A program made the translations under genes and the position numbers. A stretch of DNA of 64,000 bases from Symbiodinium natans (lineage: Eukaryota; Sar; Dinophyceae; Suessiales; Symbiodiniaceae), in assembly GCA_905221605.1 (NCBI GenBank), contig CAJNDS010002112.1, positions 368,501 through 432,500 on the forward strand, read 5' to 3'. Under the pieces are notes generated by a model that did no database searches, was not told the DNA's origin, and worked only from the letters and a program-made list of their open reading frames with translations. Positions 25,947-37,262 of the stretch are shown here, piece after piece. The first letter of the stretch is position 1, and the number at the start of each line of letters is the position of its first letter.

Positions 25947-26654
25947 CGGCCTCCTACAATTGGGCCATGGCTGGGCGCGGGGATCCCAAAGTTGCGCTCA
26001 GCCAGTAAAGCCGAGAGCTTCGGCCGGGTTAAGTGTTCGGAGCGCAGGGGGTTCCTTTAAGGGAATGTGTAGGGTTTAGGGTTTGGGGTTTGGGGTTTAG
26101 GGTTTAGGGTTTAGGGTTTGGGGTTTGGGGTTTGGGGTTTAGGGTTAGGGGTTGGGGGATTAGGGTTTAGGGTTTAGGGCTATATACCCCTATATCTACC
26201 CTTTAAGGGAATGCGTACGGTACCCTAAATACCCCTATATCTGCCCTGTACGGGAAGGTTTGGGGTTTAGGGTTTAGAGTGGTCGGAGCTGCCGAAGGCT
26301 TCAGAAAAGCTCCAGCACTAAAACCTCAAGTGCTGTGACTGGTAAAATTTCCTCCTCGCAGAGACTCAAGCACCCCTGAACTTGGGAATGCTCCTTCCGC
26401 TGCTATTTAATATGATTTAGGGAAAGGTTCCTTGTTGTAATTTAGGGATATAGAGGTGTCTGGGAAAGCCAATGAACATCCACGGAAACCCGGCTTGGGG
26501 TTTAGGGCTCTTTCGCTCCCGCATAGCTGGGTTTAGGGTTTAGGGTTTAGGGTTGAGGGTTTGGGGTTTGGGGTTTCGGGTTTCGGGTTTAGGGTGTAGG
26601 GTGTAGGGTTTAGGGTCGATGTTTGTCACCTGGCGAACCCTTTAAAGCCTAAAC

Positions 26655-26762
26655 TGGGGATTTTCCCCCTTATACTCACTTAATAGGGATTAAAGTACCG
26701 CCCCCCCCCCCCTACTAGAATCCCTATTTAGGACTGTTCGTACAAGGGGGGAACATCCGAAG
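26655..26762. mobile_element. Family B element with C-run
   Basis: TTTTCCCCCTTATACTCACT left arm and GGGGGGAACATCC right arm; the middle contains a run of 14 C. Confidence 0.65.
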
Positions 26763-26958
26763 CCTAAACCCTAAACCCTAAACCCACAGCTCCGTCTTGA
26801 AGCTGGGGCTCCCGGACAGACGGCTGCCAGCCGCCGGGCCTCGTCTTCGCGCTTCCTTTGCGGCCCCAGGGTTTAGGGTTTAGGGTTGAAGGGGGTTTAG
26901 GGTTGAGGGTTGAGGGTTGAGGGTTGAGGGTCGAGGGTTTTAGGGTTTAGGGTTTTTT

Positions 26959-27057
26959 GGTACACTTCGCGATGTGTGGGCCTCATCCTTGCGCAGGGGC
27001 CATGCGAATCTTCTCTGTATCGTTCCAATTCTATCGGATGATCCCCGAAGGGAATCC
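26959..27057 (-). ncRNA. U6 snRNA-like gene or pseudogene
   Basis: Minus strand: a 5' hairpin CCCTTCGGGGA, then GAATTGGAACGATACAGAGA with the ACAGAGA box, AGATTCGCATGGCCCCTGCG and CAAGGATGA, all in U6 order and spacing. U6 normally reads GATTAGCATGG; here the catalytic AGC triad is CGC. No T-run follows the 3' end. It is clearly U6-derived, but the triad change and the missing terminator make a pseudogene more likely than a working copy. Confidence 0.75.
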
Positions 27058-27107
27058 AGGATTAGGTTTTAAGGTTTACGGGTATAAGTAGGGTTTTGGG
27101 TGTAGGG

Positions 27108-27325
27108 CTTGGGCTTAGGGCTTAGGGCTTAGGGCTTAGGGCTTAGGGCTTAGGGCTTAGGGCTTAGCTTAGGGCTTAGGGCTTGGGGTTTGGGGGGTTT
27201 GGGTTTGGGGCTTGGGGCTTGGGGCTTGGGGCTTGGGGCTTGGGGCTTGGGGCTTGGGGCTTGGGGCTTGGGGCTTGGGGCTTGGGGCTTGGGGCTTGGG
27301 GCTTGGGGCTTGGGGCTTGGGGTCC
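27108..27325 (+). repeat. Homogenised variant heptamer arrays GGGCTTA and GGGGCTT
   Basis: About ten GGGCTTA units (27108-27185) followed by about eighteen GGGGCTT units (27200-27325). Each variant is uniform within its own block, unlike the mixed canonical arrays. Confidence 0.9.
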
Positions 27326-27349
27326 GCTAAACCCTGAACCCGAAACACT

Positions 27350-27413
27350 ATAGATTATAACTTTAGTTGAAGTACTTAGAACCCTCCTAGAACGACCTGT
27401 GAACCTTCAAGTG
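27350..27413. mobile_element. Family A right-half fragment
   Basis: ACGACCTGTGAACCTTCAAG end preceded by AAGTACTTAGAACCC; the left half is absent. Confidence 0.5.
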
Positions 27414-27522
27414 GGGAAGTACTTTAAAGGATCACTCCCAAGTAGTAAGATCCGCTTTCAGGACATTACAAACCCAACAAGGAATACCATGCAATATCCA
27501 GGGCCTACAAAGCGGCCCAGGG

Positions 27523-27834
27523 TTTAGGGGTTTAGGGGTTTAGGGGTTTAGGGTTTAGGGTTTAGGGTTTAGGGTTTAGGGTTGAGGGTTTAGGGTTTAG
27601 GGTTTAGGGTTTAGGGTTTAGGGCTTTCGGAGCCCAGGACCGCCATGTTTCCTTGCTTCACGCTAGGCATCGAATGGATGGTTCAGCCGGAGTACGGCCA
27701 GCCGGGGCCCTCTAGGGCAAAGGCCCGCACCCAGCTCTAGCCTGGAAGCCTCCGAGGGATTCCTAAACCCTAAACCCTAAACCCTAAACCCTAAACCCTA
27801 AACCCTAAACCCTAAACCCTAAACCCTAAACCCT
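27523..27834. repeat. Facing TTTAGGG (27523-27626) and CCCTAAA (27761-27834) arrays
   Basis: Inverted pair around a 130-bp GC-rich spacer. Confidence 0.9.
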
Positions 27835-28442
27835 TTGCGAACCCTATAAACTGAGGGGTTTAGGGCTCTAACCTCGCCGACTTGACAAAAATCAAGTAGC
27901 TAAGCTGTGGTCCATATTGTTAAGCTATGGCTCGAGAAGTAAAGAGAATCCGCCGGCGAATGGTGCCGACATGTCAATCATCTCGGAATTCTGAGTGAAG
28001 GGTTTTTGGCCACTTGCTTAGCTGACTCAGGGAACTCAACCGACAAAGTGTGTTAGTTGAAAACACACCGCGCACAGCCTAAAGTCTCTAAACCCTTATG
28101 AGACACCAGTCCCCTACAAAATATGGTCCTTGCAATGACCCAAACAAAGAACCCCAATTTGGATGATTACCCCCATGCAAACCCTGGCACACACCTGGGG
28201 CCGACCCCAAGATGGTTTGGGGTTAACCCTCAACACCCTTTGACCCTTTGAGAACGTTTTGAGGCTTTCTAGCACTTCCCGCCCCAAACAGGACCTAGCC
28301 TCTAATATTCTTAAGCCGAAGATGAGTACCTTCCCCGCCAGCTGCACAGCTGCGGGCTTCCAGGACGTGACTGGCTAAGTTCGGCACGCCGCCCGGCTCG
28401 AGTTCAAAGGCGCAGTTGCATGAAGGATCATTAGGGTAGCTC

Positions 28443-28555
28443 TTGGGGTGTTCCCCCCTTATACTATTTTCCTTCTGTAGGGGTTTTAAAAAAGAAAAAA
28501 GTAACGATGGTCCTATCGAGGACTGTTTTTTATTGGGGGGAAAAGCATCCAAAGG
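28443..28555. mobile_element. Family B element, diverged
   Basis: TTGGGGTGTTCCCCCC and GGGGGGAAAAGCATCCAA ends. GGTAGCTC lies before and GGTAGTTC just after, consistent with an 8-bp target duplication. Confidence 0.65.
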
Positions 28556-28838
28556 TAGTTCTAAGTAGGGTTCGACTTTAGGGTTAAGGGTTCAGGGTAG
28601 TTATAGGTAGGGACAAAAGAAGTATGGTGTCTCATACTGGCACTTTGGCTAAGGTACTGACAGCCCTGATTCAAACTGCCCATGAACCTGACCTGATGTT
28701 TAAGAGTGGAGGACATTTCCCATGCCTGAAGGGCGAGACCACAAAGCATATTGGGTCAGGAGAAGGGAAACTAAGGCGAAGGTGTACTCCGAAACGATTT
28801 CAAGATGGTATTTTGGAGTTCTTTGACTGGGGACTTTA

Positions 28839-28871
28839 GGTTTTTTTTTTTTTTGGGGGGGGGGGGGGGGG
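28839..28871 (+). repeat. T-run joined to G-run
   Basis: About 14 T directly followed by about 18 G, then TTTAGGG units; a similar C-run/A-run is at 29933-29967. Confidence 0.9.
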
Positions 28872-29126
28872 TTCAGGGTTTAGGGTTTGGTGTGGCTTGG
28901 AGGGTTTAGGGCTTCTCAATGGTCGGGGGTTTTTGGTGGCTGGGCGCTTAGGATACATGGAAGCCGGTCTCTTGCGGTGGTCAGGGGAGCCTGGGAATCG
29001 GCGTGCTTCGCCTTCCTACTGTTTGGCATTGACGGGCGTCCGGAAGTAGGGTTCAAGAGTTGCTGCGTGAGGTGCTGGCACAAGTGGTGTGGGAGAATGG
29101 AGAAAGAGCCAACTTCAGGAAGCCAC

Positions 29127-30412
29127 TCACGAATTCCGGGGCTGCGCATGATTTAGCGCCTCCCATAGGTCAAGCCTGCACAAGGGACACCGGCAGTTCA
29201 ACATCAAGTTGCAGCAGCTGTAGTGGACCAGCTCGCGGTAGCAGCTCCGGTGGAAGATGTGCCCACATGGAAGCTCCACAAACTTCGGCGGCGCGCTGGG
29301 GCTATGGGCACCTCGGATGGCCCTGTAAAAAGCCTCTGAAAAATACTCTCATGGCCCCTAAAACCGTCTGAAAAAAGGGCTTACGGTTTAGGATGGTTTT
29401 TTTTTTGCCACCCCCTTAGCTGACCTCTCGGACACTCTGCAGCGCTCAGCCCGGACACGACCTACCATCACAGGGCTCTCGGACAACAACAGAACACAGC
29501 AGTACATCACGCAGAGGTACACAGCACTGAGAGCCCTATGAGCTAGCCATCCACAACGCCTTAGGGGGCCGGAGGTTACCCTCATTAGGATGGTTTAGGG
29601 CTTAGGGGTTAGGGATATTCCGGAATATGATCCTCTTAAAACCCAGTCAGGGGGAAATTATGAGATGTCCCAAAAGCCAGCCTGGGCACTTAAGCATATC
29701 GAGCACTCGAAGCCCTCCTCCACGCTGACGGCTTTCGCCAAGGCCATGAGCTTGGCGATGTCTTGCAAAGGCAGCCGGGCAGACAAAATGTCCACCTCGG
29801 GTAGCCGGTAGCCATATAATAATGACAATAATAATGCTGAGAAAAATGATGGTGATAATAATGATTCAAACGTCTAATAGCACGGCTAACCCTTCTGGGG
29901 GGCTTGTTACTTTCTAAGGGAACCTGGAAAGCCCCCCCCCCCCCCCCAAAAAAAAAAAAAAAAAAAACAGAGAGCAAACAGGGGCACCACGAAACCACCA
30001 AGCCACTGGCTGCTCAAGCTCCAAGTCCTGCATGTCCAGTCTTGCGAAGATCATGGTGGCCAACGTGCGGTAGTGCCTATACTCCCCTTGGAACCTTAAA
30101 AAAAACAATATGCTTAATACCCTCTTGGGTTTTATACAAACAAAATGTTAAAAACAAAAAAAACAACAACAACAATTCTCAAGGGGGATATAGGTGCTGA
30201 TTGAGGGCGAAGAGGTCCTGGAGCCATGGGAACCTCGAACTCTCCGGAAGGGGGCTGTTCATCGGGGTGCCCATGGCCATCCGCGCGTCCGCGAAGGTGA
30301 GGCTGCCGCCACGGTGCGCTGCAAAAGCGCAGAGCTGCTGTGCTGAGGATGGGGAGTGGCCATAATGCTGAGAATACTGCCGCAACCATCCAGTTCCGTC
30401 AGTTCCGTCCAT
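29127..30412 (-). CDS. RING-finger protein, likely E3 ubiquitin ligase, at least four exons
   Basis: Exons: 30198-30412 (start uncertain), 30007-30076, 29690-29795, 29127-29311. The joined frame reads …LFALNQ-HYRTLATMIFARLD…EQP-VDILSARLPLQDIAKLM…CSICL-SAHSPSAPPKFVEL-PCGHIFHRSC…CPLCRLDL…, ending in TGA. CSIC, CGH-x2-H-x2-C and CPLC fit a C3HC4/RING-H2 finger at the C-terminus; the first cysteine pair and the rest of the finger are on different exons. Such proteins usually transfer ubiquitin; the target is unknown. The first exon has an S/G-rich stretch and a QLCAFAAHRGGSLTFADAR motif. A related motif is encoded at about 30846-30936, so the gene may begin further upstream. Introns are GC-AG, GT-AG and GT-AG. 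The ATG at 30412 is a guess. Confidence 0.75.
29312..29689 (-). mobile_element. RING-gene intron: family E introner with an internal insertion
   Basis: GT-AG. The intron starts GTGCCCA and the next exon also starts GTGCCCA (7-bp direct repeat). The two ends match family E (GGATGGCCCT… at 29316 and …GATCCTCTTAAAACCCAG… to 29689). Between them is extra DNA flanked by TTAGGATGGTTT at about 29389 and about 29587, which looks like a nested insertion. Confidence 0.8.
29796..30006 (-). other. RING-gene intron, GT-AG
   Basis: The intron and the next exon both start GTGG. It contains a C-run followed by an A-run (29933-29967) and a family C-like end (GGGGCACCACGAAACC). The other half is AT-rich with ATAATAATG repeats. 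Confidence 0.7.
30077..30197 (-). other. RING-gene intron, GC-AG
   Basis: The intron and the next exon both start GCAC. 121 bp, with AACAACAAC and A-rich tracts. Confidence 0.7.
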
Positions 30413-30845
30413 TGCCGAAGGTGACGATGATGATGATGACCCCGAGGATGATCCTGCCTTCCATGTCGTGAAACTCTCGGAAGCAAACTCTGCCGTTACT
30501 CCAATTGCAAGGACTTTCACTCAGGCTTGTTCGCCACCGGACCAATGTTGGCTGGGGTTCTCAGACACTAGCTGGGCAGACAAATGGTGACAAAATGTCG
30601 GGGTGCAGAGGTGTCTGTCTTTAATCCAAAGTTTTCCATCGCTGGCCACAGCCTAGCGTATGCATCAGCTTCTACGGCCTACACATTCACACGCCGGCAG
30701 TTGTGTGTGTGTGGCTGTGTATGTTATATATATATATATACATAAGTGTATCCTCATAGTAATATTTACATTCATACAAAATCCGTACTCACATTCATAT
30801 ATGACAAAGCCCTGACTCTGTGCCTCTGTTCTCTCGGATGCGCCG

Positions 30846-30936
30846 GTGGCCGCCAGCGCCCGCCGAGCTAGGGCAAAGGTGAGGTGATGGCCGCCATGCC
30901 GTGCGAACGCACAGAGCTGATCCTTTGTGGGGGCAG
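30846..30936 (-). CDS. Exon-like island related to the RING gene's first exon
   Basis: Minus-strand reading gives KDQLCAFARHGGHHLTFALA, closely similar to AQQLCAFAAHRGGSLTFADA in the RING-gene exon about 550 bp downstream. It is either an upstream exon of the same gene carrying a repeated domain or a remnant of a tandem gene copy. I do not recognise the domain. Confidence 0.45.
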
Positions 30937-32663
30937 GTTTAGGGTTTAGGGTTTAAGGTTTCGGGTTTAGGAGCATTCAGAGGGGAGAACTTCCGGCTGT
31001 TTTCACACTTTACACCTTGAGTATTGCTACCGTCTGCTGTCGGGACCTCGAACATCACGAAGTGTAAGCCCAGCACATGCTTTCCGAACCAACGTGTCTC
31101 CCAACAGCACAAAAAGACCCTCCAACTTTCATCCGACAGCCCGTTTCTAACCCCCAAGACTGCGGAGGCATCCGACTACCCAACGCCCTAAACCCTGTGA
31201 ACCCTAAACCAATCCACACCGCACAAACCCTTAACTAACACACACACACACATTAGAAAAACGCTGTTCGCACACTTGGGTCGCGGATTCGCGGACCGAA
31301 GTGGATTCACGCACTGAGTGGAGATGGGAGGGCGGGGGCGTCAAACTTAAACATAAACCCTGCAAAAGGACGAAATGAGCGCCCGAAACTCGCAACCCTG
31401 AAAAGAGATGCAGGGAGGGCGCCCTAACACATGGGGGTTTAGGGGTTTAGGGTTTAGGGTTTCGGGTGTCCGAAATTAGGGGTACCTTATTATACGGGGG
31501 TCCTACTATTTGGGCATGCGAAACCCTCAACCCTCAAAGTCGATGCGTGGCAGAAGCCTGCACAGGAGCTGTACACCTTAAACCTTAAAAGGGAAATTTG
31601 GGAGATCGGGGGGGATATCGGATAGGGGGGTCATCACCGGTGCTTGAAACGCGGGTGCAGGGATCGCAGGTGGTTCAATCACGCTTGCTTGAGTCGCAGC
31701 TTCGGGCATGGCCCTTGATTCCAAGCTGCTGGTGTACGCGGCCGCGCACCGTACTTGGCCAGGTACTGCTGTAGCACTTCCTCTCATTCGCTCTGGACTG
31801 TGCTCTGAGGGAGGGTGGGCCAAGATCCCGTTTGTCATCTGTTGTGGGCTCAGGTCCAGACCAATGCCGTGGTTCCGAAAGAAGGCTTCGCCAGCCAAGT
31901 AGACCCCTAAACCCCAAAACTCCGAAACCTTCAACCCTAAACCCAAAAATAAACATTGAGCCCAAGGCCAAAAACCCCAAAGCCTTTTTTTGAACCCAGA
32001 CTGTTGTCCGCATCAGCTGGAAGCAGCAGCACACTGCTGGAACCCTGCAGATCGACCCAGCCATCCGACATCCGGCAAACCTTAACCCTAAACCCTGAAC
32101 CCTGAACCCTAAAACCTGAACCCTGAATCCTAAACTAAACCCTGAACCCTGAACCCTAAACCCCAACCCCAAACCCTGAACCCTAAGCCGTTCCACGCCA
32201 ACTCGGCGAGCCCAACTGAGCTAGGCAGGGTTTTGGTTCTGGGCTCCACAGAACTACCACTTCTTAAGGAACCACTTGTCCCCGGCAGGGGAATCCGCCC
32301 AAAAACAAAAACTCGAAACAAACTAACTTGTTGTTTAACACCCTGACCCCTAACCCCTAAACCCTAAACCCTAAACCCTAAACCTTAAACCCTAAACCCT
32401 AAACCCTAAACCCTAAACCCTAACCAACCCGGCGCAGTCCTCAGCTGCATGGGAAGCCATGTCCTGGCATCGAGGGCCTTTGAACCGAAACTGGGGGTGG
32501 CGCTCAAGTTCGAGCCGACAGCGGCTGCAGTAACATAGGGGTCGGAAAGTTTGAGGGTAGGGTATAGGGTTTCGGGTTTCGGGTTTCGTGTTTAGGGCTA
32601 GGGGCTAGGGTTTAGGGTTTAGGGTTTAGGGTTTAGGGTTTAGGGTTTAGGGTTTCATAATAG

Positions 32664-32768
32664 GGGTCGGAAGAATTACTAGTAGTCTTTCCTTGTGGTC
32701 CCTATATAGTTATACGATAAGAACCCCCCCCAAAACCCTACTCTAATTATTAAAAGGCCCCTAAACCG
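32664..32768. mobile_element. Family H element
   Basis: AATAGGGGTCGGAAGAATTA left, ATTATTAAAAGGCCCCTA right. A left-end fragment (CATAGGGGTCGGAAA, 32534) followed by TTTAGGG repeats lies 110 bp before it. Confidence 0.7.
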
Positions 32769-33068
32769 GAAACTTGGGATTTTTGAGGACGCAGCTGGGC
32801 GAGCTCTAGGGGCCCTAAGCCCAATGTTTGGCTCAACAGGAACAGGCCCAACAAACAGCCGAGCAAGATGTCTACATGCTGGCACCCAAGCTAGCCAGGG
32901 GCCGTTCTTTTCAAGCTCCCAAAAAGAGGTACCGGTACGCCCTTCGAACTCTAACAACTTTAGAAACACCTCGATGACGAGTCCGCGGCATGCTCTGTCT
33001 GCCCTGCTGGCTCACCTCTGTGTGGCTTGGGCCGCATGGGGGGTGTAGGGCTTTGGGGCCTAGGGTCT

Positions 33069-33172
33069 AAGTAGCCCAGTAGCCATAAAAAAGGGCACCC
33101 TTTTTTGGGGTGGCTACTTTATAAGGTAAGGGAACCCATAACCAAAAAAAGGGTACAGGCCTGCTACCAAGG
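33069..33172. mobile_element. Family C element
   Basis: AAGTAGCCCAGTAGCC left, AAAAAGGGCACCC core, GGGTACAGGCCTGCTACC right. Confidence 0.75.
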
Positions 33173-33289
33173 GGCTCAGGGTTCAGGGTTTCGGGTTTAG
33201 TTTTGGGGTTCACGTTCTGTTGGGGGGGGGGGGGACTCAGCAAGGCGGAGAAGCAGCTGCTCCTATGTGGGAGGGTGCCCAAAAAAAAC

Positions 33290-33318
33290 GGGGGGGGGGG
33301 GGGGGGGGGGGGGGGGGG
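33290..33318 (+). repeat. Long G-run
   Basis: 29 consecutive G; other long runs are C at 34650-34669, C at 38589-38605, C at 40532-40550 and G at 7930-7947. Confidence 0.9.
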
Positions 33319-33399
33319 TCTGTTGTTGAGACATTTTTCTGCGTGCCTCTACTAATTTCAGGCCCGAGGGGTTCGGGCCTTTCAGCCTGTCGGGGATCT

Positions 33400-33560
33400 C
33401 CCTAAACCCTCTAAACCCTCTAAACCCTCTAAACCCTCTAAACCCTCTAAACCCTCTAAACAATCTAAACCCTCTAAACCCTCTAAACCCTCTAAACCCT
33501 CTAAACCCTCTAAACCCTCTAAACCCTCTAAACCCTCTAAACCCTCTAAACCCTAAACCC
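33400..33560. repeat. Nonamer array CCCTCTAAA
   Basis: About seventeen 9-bp units, a CCCTAAA derivative with CT inserted, ending in two plain heptamers. Confidence 0.9.
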
Positions 33561-33642
33561 TAACCCAGGGTTTCTGTGAGAAGCGTAAGCCGCCCGCAGC
33601 CAAAACCTCCAAGGAGAGGAAGGCCGCAAGGTCCTGGCTTGC

Positions 33643-33849
33643 TACTTGAAGGTTCATTCGGGTAGTGGTAAGTAGGGTTTTAGTTAGGGTTTAGGGTTTA
33701 GGGTTTAGGGTTTAGGGTTTAGGGTTTAGGGTTTAGGGTTTAGGGTTTAGGGTTTAGGGTTTAGGGTTTAGGGTTTAGGGTGTAGGGTTTAGGGTTTAGG
33801 GTTTAGGGTTTGCAGGGGCCTAAATAATTAGAACAGGGTTTTGGGGGTC
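33643..33849. mobile_element. Family A left half, TTTAGGG array, family H right half
   Basis: 33643-33685 carries the family A left end (ACTTGAAGGTTCATTCGGGT). The array 33685-33810 follows. After it GGGGCCTAAATAATTAGAAC resembles the end of family H. The two flanks belong to different families. Confidence 0.65.
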
Positions 33850-35540
33850 TGCAGCCTCTCTCAGAAGCAGAAGTAGGTCAACAGGAAAGCCGTGTCGAAG
33901 TGGGGGCGGTGTTGTCGAGGGTGGCCACTCACCAGGGCACATCTCCCCTACGAAAGAACCTTGAAAAGCCTCAGCCCGGCAAAACCCAGACTGCCTTCCA
34001 GCAACAGGCTAGGGCCCAGCCCTAAACCCTAAACCCTAAACCCTCAACCCTAAACCCTAAACCCTAAACCCGAAACCCCCAAGCCCGAAGCCCGAAACCC
34101 TAAACCGCCCCAACAGTTCGGACCAGGTGTCCTCCCATGACGCATCCTCTGACTCACCCGGCGCTCGAGCTGCTGCCTTTCAACGAAGCCACCGCATTTC
34201 TGCGTTGAAACTTGGCTATACTGAACTTGAAACCCTAGCAAACATTATAGGTTTAGTTGTTTCTTAGGAATTATACTGCCCGACAAGTACAAGAATGATC
34301 GCAAGTACGCCTAAGTTAGGACTTGGTCTTTGTCTTTATTCAGGGGCCGGTATATTATCTTCATAAGGCCCGTGCCTTCATATTAAAACAGTAAATCACG
34401 ACCCTTTCAGTGGGCTAAAAGGCCCTGTTTGAAAGTGCCAAATTTGGGGTCTTTTTGCACCTTGATTTTGTGCGATTACGAACTCTTTATGGCGTGCTCT
34501 CACTACATCTTACTGCACGCCCCATTTAACTCATGCAGCTGAGTTGTTAGGGTTGGTGTCTCGATGAAGGACCCAGGCGCGCACCCTGAATTGAACGAAC
34601 CCCCTAAACCCTAAACCCTAAACCCTCAACCCTAAACCCTAAACCCCAGCCCCCCCCCCCCCCCCCCCCGATTTAGGGTTTCCTTGCTTTCTGATCGCGC
34701 CCATCTTGTTCGTGCACGCCCCAGCTCTGGGAGCTACCAAGGTTGCAGAGAAGCCAGCGCGCTGCACGAGACTTCGAGATTTAGATCTGTCCCCCAAGCT
34801 TGGTCTTTGGGCAACGCAGCAGTTGTGGCTGTGGAGCCTGGAGCTGCAGCCTGGGGCACGATGTGCTCAGAAAGGTTCTGCGAAATCGCGCCAGTGGACG
34901 TCACAGCAGTTTTGTCAAAGGCAAGACTCAACCCAGCACCCCCCAAACACAAAGCAGCTTCGGAAACAAAAACAGCAACGCAGCCTCCGTCAGGTTACCA
35001 ACCATGGCATCGTCACCTAAAACCCAACCCTCTTTTGCCTCAAACCCTGCTTGCAGGTTCATGGTACTTCTTAACCAACAAAAACAGTACTTATCACCCA
35101 CTTATATGGTTATATGTTCAGTTATAAGTACACTCACTCACTCACTCACTCACGCATCTGAGGCCCACTGTTTTATGTGCAGTTATAAGTATACTTATAG
35201 TTGGCTAATAAGTACCCTGAGGATCCCGAAAGAGTGCCAGGCTCGTGCCTTTGGTGGGGCCGGCGCCTCCGGGGCGGCTGTTGGCGCCTCCTGTCTCGGC
35301 GGCCTCAGGCGCGCAAGAGGCTTCAGCCCGAACCAGCCAAAGGTGCTGAGGGCTTTGGGTTTAGGTTTCGGGGTTTAGGGTTTAGGGTTTAGGGTTTAGG
35401 GTTTAGGGTTTCGGGTTTTGGGTTTTGGGTTTAGGAGAAAGAGAATTTCTGCCGCCTGCCAAGAAGACCAACCACAGGCGGGTCTAGGTTTAAGGTTTCT
35501 TGTTTTGGGCCCGCACATGCATGACCTTCACCTGAACAAT

Positions 35541-35656
35541 ATAGGGGTCGGAATAATTACTAGTGATATTCCCTTACGGCCCATTTATAAGTATACTACT
35601 TATACTACAATGACCCCTCAAAATCCTATTCTAAGTATTAACAGGCCCCTATATTA
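35541..35656. mobile_element. Family H element
   Basis: ATAGGGGTCGGAATAATTAC left and GTATTAACAGGCCCCTATAT right; same family as the element in PRP16 intron 4. Confidence 0.75.
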
Positions 35657-36495
35657 GCGAATACAGTGAGATTTAGGGTTTAGGGTTTGCTAAAGCCGGG
35701 GGCAAAAACACGAAGATGAACTGCAGGCCGTTTAGGGTTTTAGGGTTTAGGGTTTACTGTAGGGTTTTGGGCTGGCGCAAAGATGATAACCATTTGCTTC
35801 TAAAGCAAAGAACAAAGTGAGGTCCCCAAGTCTCCTGTCTAGCGACCAAACCGCCTCAACTCCAAAACCCCTGCACCTGAACTGCCCTCAGCCATGTCCA
35901 GTTTGGCCGTTTTAGGATTTAATGCTTAGGGCTTTTTGGGCTTGGGGATGAGGATTAGGGAACCCTAAACCCTAAACCCTAAACCCTAAACCTAAACCCT
36001 ACACCCTAAACCCTAAATCTTTTCGCCGGAGGGCTCTCTTACGTGCCTCAAGCTGCCATGGACTCGTGCCACAGCAAGGGGACCCATCACAGGCCCGCGA
36101 AAGCAGCAACAGCACCATCCCACTCGGGCTTCGCTACCTAAACCCTAAACCCTAAACCCCAAACCCCAAACCCTAAACCCAAGACTATGTGACGTCCTTG
36201 GGCTGCAGCTTGCTTGGCTGCGCAGGGGCAGGGCGAGGGCCCTTGGCCGATGCCCTCGGCTGTGTCGGACTGTGCGCTGTTGGGGGCTTCGGTTCGAAGT
36301 GTAGGGTTTAGGGTTTAGGGTTTAGGGTTTAGGGTCTAGGGTTTCGGGTTTAGGGCTGAAGGCTTAGGGTGCTTCTTTGGTGCTTGGGCGTCCGGAAAAT
36401 TCCATTACCACGACGTCTGCTTTGGATTTGTGGGGTGGCTGACGGCTTGCGGCTTGCGTGGTTCCAGCATCTGCGGCAGGAGGAGTGCAAAGGAC

Positions 36496-36627
36496 CCTTG
36501 AGGTTCATGGCTAGTTAGGCTTCGGGTCTACTCAGAAGTAGGGTTAGAAGCACCTTAATTAAGGAAAAAAATGTCGATCACCTTACTTATAGCCTTGCCT
36601 ACTTACAGCTGCCCCATGCACGTTCTT
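36496..36627. mobile_element. Family A element, diverged
   Basis: CTTGAGGTTCATGGCTAGTT left and AGCTGCCCCATGCACGTTC right. Confidence 0.6.
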
Positions 36628-37147
36628 TTTAACCTGTGGAGAGAGCCAGCTGACATAAATCCTGACTTTTGAGGCAGCCTCCCTGCAAAGGAGAACGTCG
36701 AGGATCTAAACCCTGAAACCTCACAACCCTAAATCCCTAAACTCTAAACACCTAAACTCTAAAATTCCTAAACCCCTAAAACCCCGAAACCCTGAAACCC
36801 TATTCTAGCGACAGACCCTTGACCCTTTTTCCTTAAACCCGAAACCCCAAAACCCTAAAACCCTATTCTAGCGACAGACCCTTCACCCCTTAAACCCTGA
36901 ACCCAAAACCCGATTCTAGCGACAGACCCTAAACCCTAAACCCCCAATTCTAGTGACCCTAAACCCTCCCAAGAGACTTCGCCCGCCTCGGTAATGAACC
37001 CTAAACCCTAAACCCTAAACCCTAAACCCACGATCAGCCCCTTTGTAGGACGGCTGCGGACCAAACCAAGACTGGGGAGCCCCTTCTTTACCGTTTTTTG
37101 TTGGGGAGGTTGAGGGCTTAGGGTTTCGCCACCCGCACTGCGCGCTG

Positions 37148-37262
37148 TTTAGGGTTTAGGGTTTAGGGTTTAGGGTTTAGGGTTTAGGGTTTAGGGTTTA
37201 GGGTTTAGGGTTTAGGGTTTAGGGTTTAGGGTTTAGGGTTTAGGGTTTAGGGTTTAGGGTTT
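37148..37262 (+). repeat. TTTAGGG array
   Basis: About 16 perfect units. Confidence 0.95.

Larger units (their letters stand above)
17938..26958. other. Large stretch of arrays and introner copies
   Basis: Contains family A, B, C, E and J copies listed separately, TTTAGGG arrays and AT-rich sequence at 19540-19830. No supported gene. 24165-24310 is a degenerate CTCCCTAAA repeat. Confidence 0.6.
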
